A DNA stretch of 64,000 nt from Flammulina velutipes. Taxonomy: Eukaryota > Basidiomycota > Agaricomycetes > Agaricales > Physalacriaceae. How positions within the stretch are numbered: the first letter of the stretch is position 1; each line of letters starts with the position of its first letter. The notes beneath the pieces were generated by a model that worked only from the letters and a program-made list of their open reading frames with translations, did no database searches and was not told where the DNA came from. Shown here one piece after another: positions 45,231 to 57,707 of this stretch. The translations under genes and the position numbers were made by a program. Location of the stretch: assembly GCA_011800155.1 (NCBI GenBank), contig CM022371.1:992001-1056000 (forward strand). Direction: 5' to 3'.

Positions 45231-47367
45231 CTACAACCGCATAGGGCTTCCGGGATCCAGGAAATGATCAGACGCTGTAACGTTGCCACTAGCCAGGGGG
45301 CTGCTAACCCCAACGCCTCCTCCTCGTTTATGACGACGTCCCAGTAGCGTTGCCGATTCCATATCAAGTTCGAACGTCTTGGGACCTTTACGAGGTTTTG
45401 GAGTGGGAGATGCGGGGGAGACAGCCTTTCTCGGCTGGGCAACCCTCGAGCTAGGAATATTGCGAGAAGGTGCAGGTGTTTCGTCTTCCTCCTCGTCTTC
45501 GTCATCTTCGTTCAAACCCGACAAAAAGCCACGAGTGCCAGCACCGCCACGACCATTATATTTTCGACGTCGTGCGCCCTCCTCCTCCATACGGTGGACG
45601 GCATAGGTGATATCAAATGCCTCCTTCAAAGTTGCCACACCAGGGCTTCTGCCTTCTACACGACCACCATGTGCTGCAGATAATAAGGGCGAATCTAGTG
45701 GTGCAGATCGGGGAGGGTTGTTGTAAATGAAAGGTGTAGGGGGAGGGGGAGGAGCTGGGGCGGCGTTGCACCATGGATGTGCCAAAAATTCGTCTATGGT
45801 ATATCGTTGGGCAGGGTCGACGCATAGTAAATGCTGTATCAGGTCTTTCGCTGAGGGCCAAACGAGTTAGAAAAAAAAACGAGTACACATAAAAGCGTAA
45901 CACGTACCGGTATGGCTGATATCATCCCACCAAGGGCTGAGGAAGGTGTAGTATCCGCGAGCAACTTTCTCTGTTAGGACGTTGATACTCTCGTCGTAAA
46001 ATGGCGGGAAGCCGCAAAGTAACGTGTAAAGGACACATCCAAGCGCCCACATGTCAACACTCTTGCTGTATCGTTCGTCTTTCACGATTTCCGGTGCAGT
46101 ATAGCCCACTGTTCCGCAAGGGGTCATGGTCTGCTCGTCCCAGACAACCTTGCTCAACCCAAAATCGGCGATCTTGACTCTTCCGATACCACCACCGCCA
46201 ACGCCTGGGACAAATTCTCCCTCGTCCTCTTTTTCCTCGTCGTAAGGCCGTTGCATGGGATTCTTCGAAGGAATGATAGGAATTCGGCTAAACAATAGAT
46301 TCTCGGGTTTGATATCGCGATGAACGACGCCACGTTCTTCGTGCAGATAGCGAATACCATGGGCGACCTGTAGGATTACATGTCGAGACAGGTTTTCCGA
46401 AAAATAGGTGAGCTTGACGATTTGGTGGAAGAGTTCGCCTCCTTCCATCACTAAAAGAAGCCTCAATAATTAGGATAGAAAGGAAGGGCTAAGACCTACG
46501 TTCAAGAACCAGGAAGTAATGTTCCTGGGATTCGGAAAATGATACGAGTTTGACGACGGAAGGGTGGTTGGTGCCGCGCATGATTTGGACCTCTGCAAGA
46601 CCATGAGAATCTGTTCTCGTATTGAGCGGAAAGCAAACCTTTGAGGATGTTGGCACGCTGCACGAGAAACGATTTAGTACACAGTCGTTGCACACGAGGC
46701 AAAAGAGAAATGGGAAAGGACAGGCACCTCTGTAACACGCGGCTTTTTCTTAAATTTGGGATTGAGGTGTTTATCACCATCCTAAGGGATGAGAAAAAGC
46801 CAAACGCGCACTCGTCAGTATGGAGTGACAGAGAAGGACAAGGGGCGAGAATAAAAAGGATCATCGACTAACCTGTTGTGCGTTTAGTTCAAACTTCCGG
46901 ACGACCTTGACTGAGTGAAATTGAGAAGGGCATGATAATGGAACAATTGGCACATACCAGCGACCCTCTTGTTCGTTGTGAGATCTAACGCCTTGTATAC
47001 GTTGGAGAATGCGCCACTGCGCGATTCGACATCAGAGGGCGGAAATAGACGGATAGATGACGGAAACGTACTCTCCCATCTTCTCTTCGAGTCTGAAGTT
47101 CTCCAGGCCCTTGTATAGTGGCATTTGGGATTGCGCTTCGCGTTCTTGCTTAACAATTTCTTCTGCAGCTTCGCGATTGATTACTGCTTCCTTCTGGGCC
47201 TGCTGTTTCTCAAGTTGAGCGGCTGTGGGCTGCTGTGGTGGCTGGGATGTGCGCGGTGAGGCATGGGTAGACGCAGCGTCGTCCTTGGGAACAGGCGGTT
47301 GCTGCTGGTGATTGTGATGTTTTCCATGGCGGATAAGGTCTATGAAGTTGTTGAGCGAAAATGCCAT
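45231..47367 (-). CDS. serine/threonine protein kinase, RCK/Srk1-type (CAMK group)
   Basis: It starts MAFSLNNFIDLIRHGKHHNH, followed by a Gln/Ala-rich coiled linker and then the kinase domain. A Gly-loop-like GAFSNVYKALD follows, then VKVVRKFELN with the ATP-binding Lys, ANILKEVQIMRGTNHPSVV, the hinge YFLVLELMEGGELF, the catalytic loop VVHRDIKPENLLF, then an insert of about 40 residues, then KIADFGLSKVVWDEQT, CGTVGYTAPEIV and DMWALGCVLYTLLCGFPPFY. The insert between the HRD and DFG motifs is typical of fungal Rck1/Rck2/Srk1 kinases, which act below stress MAP kinases. The C-terminal tail is basic and Pro/Ser-rich and ends SDHFLDPGSPMRL. About eight introns. All catalytic residues are present. 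The link to the stress MAPK pathway is by family resemblance only. Confidence 0.9.
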
Positions 47368-50300
47368 GGTGGTGGTGGTAAGAGGAAGAGATGTGAATTA
47401 CTTTTGAAGGCGTCGACGACGCCCGTGGCTGATGAGGGCATGGTGGTGTCTAGAGCGATCGTCATTGCAATTTTGATGACTGTTACACCACCGTTGCTGA
47501 CGTCACTGCGTCTGTCACAGGCACATGTCAATGTCACGAACTGGCATTCTAGCGCCACACGAATACAAAGAACTAGCTCACATATGCAATTCGTTATGGA
47601 TTGTGTAGACCTACGTACAGTACAACTTGCATAGACCCATCATTTCCATTGACAACTGTTACCATCGCCGTAGTACACTGCATTGCAAACACTCCACGCG
47701 CACACGTTAGGAGTAGAGAGAGGTACCGGCCAGGGCCCCTGTGTTTTCATATACGCTGTAATTGTACTTCGAAGTTCGCGTAGGTCTGCGAAGCTATTTC
47801 AAGTTCCTGTGAAGAAGCACCCGGTCAGGGCCCCTCGAGTCCCCAACCACCACAGAGACCCACAAAGTGGAGCTGCCCCATCAGCAAGGGAATAAATAGG
47901 TCGTCCTTAGCACGACCAAGTTGTAAATGGATACCGCTTCGTTCTATCCTGCGTTCAAAATATGTTTGAACTCCGATATATTGAACGATACCTGATTATT
48001 GGAAGTCGGCTCAACTCAACTGCTGACGCCGACACAGAAGGCTATGTTATGTTTTTGTGAAAGGCAAAGAGGCTCGGAGCGCTGTGTTGGAAGTCAATTT
48101 ATACGAACGACAGCAAACATGACGCACCTTTTCCACTTGGTGTGAGAGCGCCGTGACATGAACATAGACTCCCGTTGTAGAGCCAGGTAGGATCGCCAGG
48201 ACAATGCTCGGTCTATAAAGTCGCTGAACATCACAGGTATGGCAAGCGGAACATTATGGATCAAGATACAATTCATTCATAATACTCATCCAGCTCGGCG
48301 AAGTCACACCCAGCCGATGCCAGGGGAACTACCGAACATACCAGACGAACTCAGCGCTCCACGTAACCCACGACAGGTTAACCTAGAGTGAATGCGTGAA
48401 GGGAGATGAGGCAACCCTTCACATTCACTGAGCCAATGGAGTAAACCCGCGCCCCGTATCTTTTAATTACGGGCACACACAAGAGCGTTAATGTGAGGGA
48501 CGGAAGGCTATCACAGGCTAGCACACAGCGCTTACCGCGTTGAATTGCACCCCAAATCGATAATGATCCATTGATAACAGCAACTTGAAGGGACGGATAG
48601 AGAATGCGAGCGAACAGTTCCAGAAAACCGTGTGCGAAACAAGAGGAGAACAGCGCTATGGGGCGTTCCCGGTGGGAAAAGAGTACATTCGAGTTAAGGT
48701 TCGAGTTGGCTGGCGGCTGTTACAGTTGGACAGAGTACTAGAAAGCGCGCAGAAGGTGGGTCGTTGATAGATCAATGATTCGGTAGTGAGGTCTCGAGAG
48801 CGGTTGAGAAACACCAGAGGGGTAGTAGGTACCACGTTTGTGTGCGCAGACTCAACAGCTGTAGAGTCTAACAGCATGTTAATGCTATCACTGATCAGTA
48901 AGGCATGGGGAATACAAATATGACCTTGAGGCGCCTATCTTGTACAGCAGAGGGACGTAGGAACCAGGTTAACAGACACGCCTCTAACTTGTAAGATCTT
49001 CCCAGGAGGCGTGAGCAGAACATTCCCCATTTAAAGGCCAGAGCATGGTAAACATGTGTTTATCACCAGGCGCGTCAGTTCTTGTGGAGGCCGTTGGTGC
49101 ATATATACTTGCCGCCACATCACACTGACAGCCTCCCGACAGCTACTTACCCTCACCCCCAGAAAAATAGCCGCAGGATTAAGGTCCCTTGCAGGACGCC
49201 CTATGTACTTAAGCAACCCTGATCACGTCTCGAAAGCGTGTCGATCTTTTGAGCTGACGTCGATGAACGGATCCTTAAATCGATATAAAGCAACGCTGTA
49301 GTCTCCGGAGCGTGGCGGGAAGCGGACTGATTGTTACAGATGAGCCAGTAGAAAAAAAGTGAGGGTTATGTCAGAGTTGTAAACCGGTCGGATGATGATG
49401 GATGCCGGTCAAAGAGAGCGGCAGAGACCCTGCACCGCACCGCCACCGCCTTCTTAGAGATCGTCCTTAGACTTTACGACTTCGAGCACTTCGAATCCCG
49501 CTAGATGATGCGGGTGTACTAGCGGTCCCTAACGACAATCCCTGTTGAACTCTGTATTTCAGGACACCATCTTACCATCTAAATGTGCCCTAACGCGTCC
49601 TGCTCTCGCCAGCCACTTATCTCGTTAGCATCGGAAATTACTTGGACACTACAGCTACTGTGGATCTGATGACCATTGGCGAGCACCCCAAAACGCGTCT
49701 CCGCATATTCGTTTGTGCAAAACATACGCAATACGCACATTAAACCTATTTCAATGCGGATAGTGGGCTGATGACCGGTGGCTCTATCATACACACATGA
49801 ATGTGCATTCGGCTCGAATCTTATCTCCTTGGTTCTCCCCCGCGCTGCATCGATGGGTCCGTGCTCACAAATGGCGTAAATCACACGCGATACTCTGCCC
49901 CCCAAGGTTTATGTCAAGAACTTTCTTTCGCCTCAGAAATCTGATGGTTAGGCCTACTCGTGGACCTCGAGGCAGCCCTATTGCGTGAAATCGTCCTTTA
50001 TCCAACTACGCTCGTTCTCGTACTGGTACTGAGACAATTGTCCATGATAGCTGTCGCTGATGAAGATGGGACTCTTGACATCCTTTGATTCCGTCCACCT
50101 TCCGGTCCGAAAACACCTTTCTTCTGATCATCATCACGTTCTCTCGTACTCCCACAGCTACCTGTTCTGCATCATGATCTGCGCCTATGTCTTAAGTCTA
50201 CCTTAGGGTTACGTCTTATGTCCTAAGTCCTCTATGTCCATATCCAGGCGTGTCCGAGTCTTATGTCGAACCCGGATTGAACATAATCCTCCATCTCATA

Positions 50301-53300
50301 ACCTTCCACCCGCCGGTGGTTTTGATCTAAATCAACTCGCCTGTGTATATTCATCGAGATCCCGAGCAACGGAGAGTGTTCATCTACTCTTGAAGCATTC
50401 TGGGGCGCCGGTTGGATTCCACGGAATATGTAAGACCCAAGTCGAGGCCAGCCAAGCTTAGGCAAGAGTGATGAATCCTCTAGGTTGTCTCGCTTGAAGA
50501 GGGACTGCAGATCAGAACCCTTGTATGCAATGGTGAAGTCACACACTGCGATACACTTGCCGTGTTCACGTAACGACATTAGTGGCGTGGTTAGTGCGAG
50601 TGGCCTCTCGTCATCTGTCTTATGAACACTTGGGGTCGGGCTCTGATATCTACGCGCCATACATACTAGCCTTTCAAAGAGCATTTCCAACAGACGGTAC
50701 GTATGTTCGAGCCTGAGTCAAAATGATCGCCATCCTTACTACATGTCGGGTGGCGCAGCTAGCCTACAGCATTGTCATCTCCACTAGTATTCAACCCACA
50801 CACACAGTTATCCCATTCGGTATCGCATCCAATATTATTCACCGCCGTTCAAACGTTCACATGTCTCTAGATATAGTGCTTCCATAAGTACGGAGTGCAT
50901 CGACTCGGACAATCATACCCAGCTGAAAGCACAGGCAACACACAAGGCAGGCAGTCTCAAAGTTCACTGCATTCTAGCAATGCCCCGTGCTAAAAATATG
51001 ACGCTCCGTCCCATGTTGTTCACAAGTATCGACATCGGAACGTTCCCTTCGCGTTTCTGATAATGACGCGCCAAGTTCAAATAAATGATAGTGGCCACAA
51101 GTCAGGGTCTAGTTCGTGAGTACACAGAGCAGTTGGCACGATGGCGTATTACCGGGACGTCGTGAATCTAAATTGCAACCTACCGCGACTGAATGACCCG
51201 CTGACTCTGAATTAATTGGTCCCGCGCGGTTAAAGCCGCTGAATAGATTAGGGTCCAGTCCTCGAGCATCCAGTTCCAGTGCATATCATTTCATCAATGC
51301 CTGGTGAGGGAGCGGCCATAGCCATGGCTTAAGTTATTGTATTTGAGATCCGGCATCTTCAGATGAGCGTCTTGGGGCTATAGGAAATGGTGGGAGCATC
51401 AGACCGATTTCAAGTTGCGAAGGATCGTGGTACCAGGACACGACAAGTCCCAAGCGCAGTATTTCACAGAGCATAGGTGAAGTACCTATAATGGGAGATT
51501 ATGAACTTTAGTTCGCAGATATGAGTTAGAAAGTGTTTAAAGACGTTGAAGAACCAGTAAATAACGTTTCAAAGCTTGACGCTGAGGCTCTGCTCGGGCT
51601 CGGCGAACTTCCAACCAATGGCCCGTATTCAAGGTGAAATCGCAGCAAGGCCTATCTCTCGGACCTTGCTGCAAGTGGTACTCAAATCAATGACAATACA
51701 CCCAGCAGAACTTGCTCCTTTCTGATGATGTGAAGCTTTTTCAAAACCCTGATGATCATCGAGACAAAGCCTCATCCGTGATCCAGCAAGGCGATGGGAG
51801 ATTTAAGGGTTCATTCTTCTTCAACAGTTAAGCGGGATGCAGGAAGACGGAGAGTCGAGACTCACAAATAAGGAAATAAATGTGGCCAAGGAGTGAAAAC
51901 TATCAAGAGCGTGTGATAAGCCATGTGCACGGGGCTCCATGTTCCCACATAATACAAAGATGCTGTTAGAGCGCTGAGAGAGCTGAAAATACCTGCACAT
52001 GGCCTTGGGGCACCCAGTAAAACGAAACCGACCGCCGGGAAGCAGATATGAACCCGTACGCAGAAAAGGAGTGGGAGGGAACTTGACATGAGAACGGCCT
52101 AATCAAGGACAAGAGCAACTCACTCAGTTCTGGACGCCCGTCACCGAGACCTTGAAGCAAAAATGGCCCAAATTGCGTCCGTCCCGACTCCCAGGATGCC
52201 AACGGTGAAGAGGCCGATCCGAGGAATGCCCCGTTGTATACCAGATCGCATTGCCAGAGATACCAGAGACAGACAATCATATATGTGGGAGACCTTGAGA
52301 TACGCGAGGCAGGCGGCGGAATTTCGACATGTCCTTGTTAGCAAACGGAGTCATTTGAAGTGATGGGTAGAATTCTTCTTCAGATTGCATGTACTTATTT
52401 TCCCTTCGCTTACTCGGAGCTAGCGTTTTCCTGGGCTTGTTTTTTCTTCATGACGGTAAGAAAGAAGATGGTCACACATATGTCACGATCCTGGCTGATG
52501 ATGATGGTGATGTGGCGTCTAACTTACTGTCCTCTGAAGGTTCGGTGAAGCTACTTGTGAAAACTTGGGGAACGTTTCACCATCATCTTCTTGGGAACCA
52601 CTTCTGTCAGACGGACGTATAACCATTGACAACGAATGCACAACACACGCACCATACCAACACCCTCGGAAGTAATACCCAACGAGTCTTTCATTTACGT
52701 CGAAGTTCGCTTATAATTGAACTGCCAGTTTCAAGAAGACACGTTTTCCTCTTGTGTCTACCGCCACACGTGATCGTGATCACTTTCAGAAGCCTGGTGG
52801 CAGGGTAGTTAATAGGTGGTAATCCCGTCCGCGAGCGCTTGTGGAACTCTCTTTAATGAAGCCAGGATCAATGAGTAGCCTGAAGTTAATTATGGCTGTT
52901 AGACCAAGCAGACATCTCACCAATGTATCTACTATTGATGCCCCGAGATATCCGCCTCTGTGGCGCACATTCAGCCTATGATGATTATTATGGCATTGCG
53001 TCGGTTTGATGCGATACCCAAACCGAGACATCGGTATCGGACGACTCGACCGCTCGCTGTCTTAAGTAGCGACGGTAACCATTGTCAGAGGTCATCAGAA
53101 CGTCCGAATGGTAATGACCAAGTTATGTTGAAAACCCGAGATGTATGTGTACATTTTGGTCTGCGCGACCTATAAATCCTATAAACAAGTAACGAGTGAA
53201 GGTCGAATAGCGTAGAGTTAATCCGAAAAGAGGGTAGTGATACCTAGTAATGATACCAGTAAGATAGTTAGTAGATGCGAAGATGTCGCGCGATGGTAGT

Positions 53301-53387
53301 AGTACACAAGTCCAAGTCCGTGTGGGAAAAGAAGGCTGGCGACGCAGTACAGGCGATAAAACCCAAGTGGGAAAATGAATAAATGGG
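47368..53387. other. about 6 kb without a well-supported gene
   Basis: The longest stretch in the window without a convincing gene. The minus strand is open for 152 codons at 50232-50690 without motif or splice partners. Another minus-strand group at 51862-52344 contains hydrophobic runs such as LFTVGILGVGTDAIWAIFAS and could be a decayed membrane protein. TAAGT-type repeats recur near 50190-50245. No tRNA, rRNA or transposase signature was seen. It may hold non-coding RNA, decayed repeats, or genes too divergent to read by eye. Confidence 0.5.
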
Positions 53388-54481
53388 TTATCGCACCTCT
53401 TCCATCTCTTCGCCGTCAGCAGAGAGGAAGGCCATCCTCTCCTCGTCGTCACCGTATCGTCGCTCATCCTCGAGCTCACCATCCACTTGTTTCCTCACGA
53501 CGTATGTCAGGTAAACAAAGATGACAACACACATGACAAGCCCGACAACTGTATACGCTTTGCCGAGCAGATTGTCTTCATCGTCCTCTCCATGCGATTG
53601 CGAAGAGAAGTTTCGTAGGCCCGCGCCCAAACTAGTGTGGATGCTGATTTTGAGCAAGCTCAAGGCCGTGACCCAGCCGTAGGTACGAAAGCTCATGCCT
53701 TCTGCACCAGCAAGCAGGACGTTCATGACATTATATGGATATGGCGCGAGCCGGACCGCGAGCAGAAGTTTTGGATTTCGCTCGATGGCTCGGATTGCCT
53801 TTGCAGATGATGGGGACGCGGCGAGGAATGAGTGAATGTAAGGGAGGCAGAATGTTGTACGGGAGAGAAGAAATACGAGGAGAGCGCCAATGAGTGCCGA
53901 GGCGTAAGATATGAAGAATCCGGGTAACGTGCCGAAGGTGTATCCAGAGAGGAGAATTAGAGTGCTATAGAGGGGGATGGGGGCTGCGAAATTTGGTTAG
54001 GGCGATCTAGCCAACAATAAAATATGAGGCAACTCACGTATGCAGGTGATGAATATGAGGCCGAAGAGCACTAGCTCGCCATGATTAGTGGGTTCTTTGA
54101 GCCATGTCGATAATGTGTCGAGGCCTGAGGTAACGGTAGTGAGACGCTGTCAGATAGAACGCTGGATAGGGACTGACCAGTGAACAGTTCATCTCTATAC
54201 CAGCCAATGGCGACGAGGAAACCCAGCGTGGAAGCTGCGTATGCAATAACTGGCATCCATGCCCGTAGATTGCGTCGCTTCTGGCAGTCGAGGCAGCGAG
54301 ATGGCTCATGCCGACAGGTCGTCGGCATGGGTAGTCCTTCGTGTCCACGGTGTGATTGGGATAGCGAGAGAGGAGCCGCTTTCTCGTTCAAGCTAAGTTC
54401 GTCGCCCCAGGCTTGGTGTAACCGCGATGTAGATGGTCTACTAGGGTATTGCTGCTTGTGGTGGTGATTGTGAGAGGCCAT
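53388..54481 (-). CDS. TVP38/TMEM64-family (DedA/VTT domain) membrane protein
   Basis: Golgi-associated membrane protein of the TVP38/TMEM64 family. It starts MASHNHHHKQQYPSRPSTSR with a soluble tail containing CRHEPSRCLDCQ. The first membrane helix is WMPVIAYAASTLGFLVAIGW. The VTT core follows: GLIFITCIPIPLYSTLILLS, then GYTFGTLPGFFISYASALIG and ALLVFLLSR, then AIERNPKLLLAVRLAPYPYN and VMNVLLAGAEGMSFRTYGWV. A last helix, GLVMCVVIFVYLTYVVRKQV, leads to an acidic tail ending DGEEMEEVR. Two introns are visible (near 53985-54037 and 54125-54180). Family members act as lipid scramblases or in vesicle traffic; the exact role here is unknown. Confidence 0.88.
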
Positions 54482-55600
54482 GGTCCAGCACGTCTCTGTT
54501 TTGTTTGAGTATCTTGCCGACTGTCGAGCGAAGGTGGAGGTCGCCTTGGATTAAGAGCCAAGTGGACAAATGTCGATGGTGGAAAGAAGGAAGGAAGGGG
54601 TAATTTATTACAGGCCCTGTGACGTGACAGGTGGCAATGTCAGTGACAGCCTAGCGCGTGGGCCTTGCGTATCTGCAACCAGTCGTTGTGGAGACTACTG
54701 TGGGTCCGAAAATCCGGTGCACAGTAAAATACATGAACCTTTATATAGATTCAGTGATAAGCGCCACATATAAATTGTCTCGATAATCTATCATTCATGC
54801 CATGGTGTGACATCAACAAATGATGCGACTCGCACTATCTCTGCTTAACAGAGCAGAGCAAGCCATAGGCAGTGTGGGTTTCGGACACCTGTACCACTGC
54901 GTTTGGAAATTCCCAATCACCTGAACCGCACAACTTGTGTACCATAGCCGGGACTCTGCCGGATTCAATCCGCACCCAAGTCAGACTATACCGCATGAGC
55001 TCTCCAGCTGAGATGGCACATGATGGGCGACCATCTGTGGCATACTGCTGATCGTCGATGGCTGCTCAAAGTCCAAGTTTCGCCTGTAGATGGTACAATC
55101 AGTACTGCCAACCGAACAGGAATTACCATGTCCACCCACCATTGAATGGGGATGAAACTCCTGAATTGAAATGACTACGCCGGAATAGGTATGAGCTTTC
55201 CCGTACCGCACATTCATCGGCTCCAGTGAGACAAAAGCTGCGCACCAGATAAAGCCGGTGTGGCGGCTTTTGTTACACTAGACAAATGGTGAGCGGGGAA
55301 ATCACGCAATACTGCCTGCGCCGCGATCACAGGAGACTAGTTCGCACAACATTTGTCTTCCGAGGGCACAGATTTTGTCGTAGATCTTCGATAAATCGTA
55401 GAAGATGGAGTTAAAGAATGGGAATTCAATGTAGGATATGTCTGAAATCGTTATCAGAAACATTGCATCGAGGCAGAGAGCATGGTTAACTGACATGTAG
55501 TATTAAAGGGTATAAGATACCGAGCGATGGCTCTGCGTGTCTCGTCTAATAACCACGAGGTCTCATGATCATGGACTTGTCGCAAGTATTTTGGGAGTGC
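54482..55600. other. intergenic region, 1.1 kb
   Basis: Only short frames, none with motif or splice partner. The first part is the promoter side of the TVP38-type gene; the last part is the 3' side of the dynein light chain gene. Confidence 0.45.
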
Positions 55601-56128
55601 TTAAGCAACGCGTACCGCAAACGCCACGCAGACGCAAATGATCGCATCCTTGAATAATCATCAGAAAATGAACAGACTGGATATGACTGGACATACATTG
55701 GCGTAGACCTCTTGCACGACCTGATCAGCCTCCTCCCAGTGGCACGAGATATCAGCACGCGTTCCCTGCCCTCTATTCTCCGCGAAATGAGTGAGGACAA
55801 TGTATTTACTGAGCAGGGATGAGAAAGGCCAGATGCACGAGAACGACTATTATGCTCACAATCCTGTTGGCTTGATCTCCAACATCCTCTCCTTGATGCG
55901 GGTCCTTATTTCGGACATTTGTGCGGGCGTAGGATGTGATGCTTTTGCCGTTCCACCCACAGAGGAATTCGAGTTGCTTGCATTCGTAGGAGGTGCGAGA
56001 TGAGAAGAAAGCAAGGCTTTTATGTATGGTTTGAGCTGATCAGCGGGAAACGTGTTGGTGTTTGACTGAGATGGGCCAAGCGGCGAGTTACTTGGATTGG
56101 GAGAGTTGGGCGGTCGTGGTGAAGACAT
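55601..56128 (-). CDS. Tctex-type dynein light chain
   Basis: Three exons give about 140 residues. A Ser/Pro/Asn-rich N terminus, MSSPRPPNSPNPSNSPLGPS, leads to DQLKPYIKALLSSHLAPP and MSEIRTRIKERMLEIKPTGL. After an intron (GTGAGC donor, CTCAG acceptor, about 55799-55856) comes KYIVLTHFAENRGQGTRADI with SCHWEEADQVVQEVYAN. A second intron (about 55652-55700) leads to DAIICVCVAFAVRVA and TAA at 55601-55603. The pattern of KYIV, an N-G-G loop, a conserved Trp after Cys, an Asn and a final hydrophobic strand is that of the Tctex-1 fold, which binds dynein intermediate chains. The gene is divergent from PEX11, with 89 bases between start codons. Confidence 0.78.
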
Positions 56129-56217
56129 GAGAGGCGTTCAGGTGGCTGTGTAGCCACGCGAAACACGTGCCTCGGGTAGCTCACTCTGCTCTCCTCCACC
56201 ACTGTCTGCGTACTTAC

Positions 56218-57408
56218 ATGGACGACGACACGGACACTGACTTTGGCATGTCGTCCAACATATCCTTTCCCTCTGCACACGACGACGGCCAGTTCTACTC
56301 TGCCGAGTTCGATACCAGCGCCTCGTTTACCATGAATCCGCTCAGCAATCATCCTCCGAGGACGCCTCATGCGAGCATCACGCACAGACCGATAGCATCT
56401 GCGGCGAATAGGAAACGGGAGAGTGTTATCAGTGCGGCGACTGCCCCGTCGACGTACGGAGGAGACGAAAAGAGACGGAGTGTGTACGAAGAGCCACCAG
56501 AGTCCGACGAGAGTGTCGACGGGGACTCTCCCGCGGCGCAGGCGGCCAAGAGCAGTGTCCTCGTCGAGGAAATATGGCGCGACATGTTCCTCTCGTCCAA
56601 CGGAAGAGACAAGGCATTCAAGCTCATCCAGTATTCCCTGAGAGTGATCCTCCTCATGAATCGACGAATAGGAATACTGGGTGTGCTCAAAGATCGGTTT
56701 GAGAAGACCGCTTCCGGCCTTTCATTTACCAGGTTCGTCTTACTGTACGAATATCGGATCCGAACTAACGCGCGCCACAGAAAACTATTACTCTTGTTCA
56801 ACTGGCTGAACCCATTGACCACTGTCCTTCGGTTGAGACTTCCGTCATCTCCGTCGCCCATCTCCCCGTTCTCCCCAAAACCATCCGCCTTGCCCAAACC
56901 TTTCCTCCACACCCTTCTACATGCGCCACCCCCAGTCCTCCTCGAGCTCGCAAATGCCTTTTCCGACGACCTCTACGCCTACTCTCTCCTTGGACTACTT
57001 CCAAAGCGACTCGGCGACCGCGCAGCCCGCATGTCCAACTGGTGTTGGTTCTTCTCTACCTTGGTAGGGTTGGTCGAAAACGCCGTGGAGCGCAGCGTCG
57101 TTGACGAAGTTGAAGGCAGAATGTACCAAGACGAGATGGGCTCAGGTGATATTGCCAACCTGAAAATCTCATCGGGCGGGAAGAAGAAGTTGGATGAGAA
57201 GGAGGTGAAGCGGTTGAACAGGAAGGATTATTGGCTGCAAGTGACTAGGGCCAAGCTCATTTGCGATCTGATCTTTGTCTCGTACGACATATGGCGGATA
57301 CAAAGAGGGAAAGATGTCGTCAAGATATTCGCTGGTCTAGGTGCTGCAGTTTTGAGCAGCGCGAAGCTGTTTGATAAACATAGATCCATCCTGGCTTCAA
57401 GGGCTTAA
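56218..57408 (+). CDS. PEX11: peroxisomal membrane protein PEX11
   Basis: Peroxin that tubulates and divides peroxisomes. The first ATG of the frame reads MDDDTDTDFGMSSNISFPSA; the frame upstream has no ATG. An N-terminal Ser-rich extension precedes the PEX11 core: SNGRDKAFKLIQYSLRVILL, MNRRIGILGVLKDRFEKTAS, RLGDRAARMSNWCWFFSTLV, and the C-terminal KLICDLIFVSYDIWRIQRGK, with DVVKIFAGLGAAVLSSAKLF. It ends KHRSILASRA (TAA 57406-57408). A 48-base segment at 56733-56780 begins GTTCGT, ends CACAG and keeps the frame open; taking it out gives GLSFTRKLLLLFNWLNPLTT, which reads like the family, so it is probably an intron. Basidiomycete PEX11 proteins often carry such N-terminal extensions. Confidence 0.9.
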   Translation: MDDDTDTDFGMSSNISFPSAHDDGQFYSAEFDTSASFTMNPLSNHPPRTPHASITHRPIASAANRKRESVISAATAPSTYGGDEKRRSVYEEPPESDESVDGDSPAAQAAKSSVLVEEIWRDMFLSSNGRDKAFKLIQYSLRVILLMNRRIGILGVLKDRFEKTASGLSFTRFVLLYEYRIRTNARHRKLLLLFNWLNPLTTVLRLRLPSSPSPISPFSPKPSALPKPFLHTLLHAPPPVLLELANAFSDDLYAYSLLGLLPKRLGDRAARMSNWCWFFSTLVGLVENAVERSVVDEVEGRMYQDEMGSGDIANLKISSGGKKKLDEKEVKRLNRKDYWLQVTRAKLICDLIFVSYDIWRIQRGKDVVKIFAGLGAAVLSSAKLFDKHRSILASRA

Positions 57409-57707
57409 GAGGTGTTGTTCCTATATTTATGTACTTATCTCTGTTGGTGTATCTTTCTTCGTCTTACCTTACAGCCTTTGGTCAATTCCTGTGTTTAAAT
57501 CTCTCTTTCGCGGCCACGTGATTGACTAGCAAGTCACATCCACAGTAGCCCATTAAATTTAAAGCTCGTACGGTGACATTCAGGATAGGACCTGCGACAT
57601 TTTATCCGGACGGACGCACTCAAGATGCAAAATCTGTCTTATTCATTTCTCATATGTAGGTGTAGTATTAATATGCTTACTCAACGTCCGATATGGATGA
57701 TCGGTAC
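57409..57707. other. short intergenic region
   Basis: About 300 bases of PEX11 3' UTR and spacer. No gene seen. Confidence 0.5.

Noticed and set aside
50232..50690. 152-codon minus-strand frame as a gene
   Set aside because: No hydrophobic core pattern, no motif, no splice partner and no supporting paralogue.
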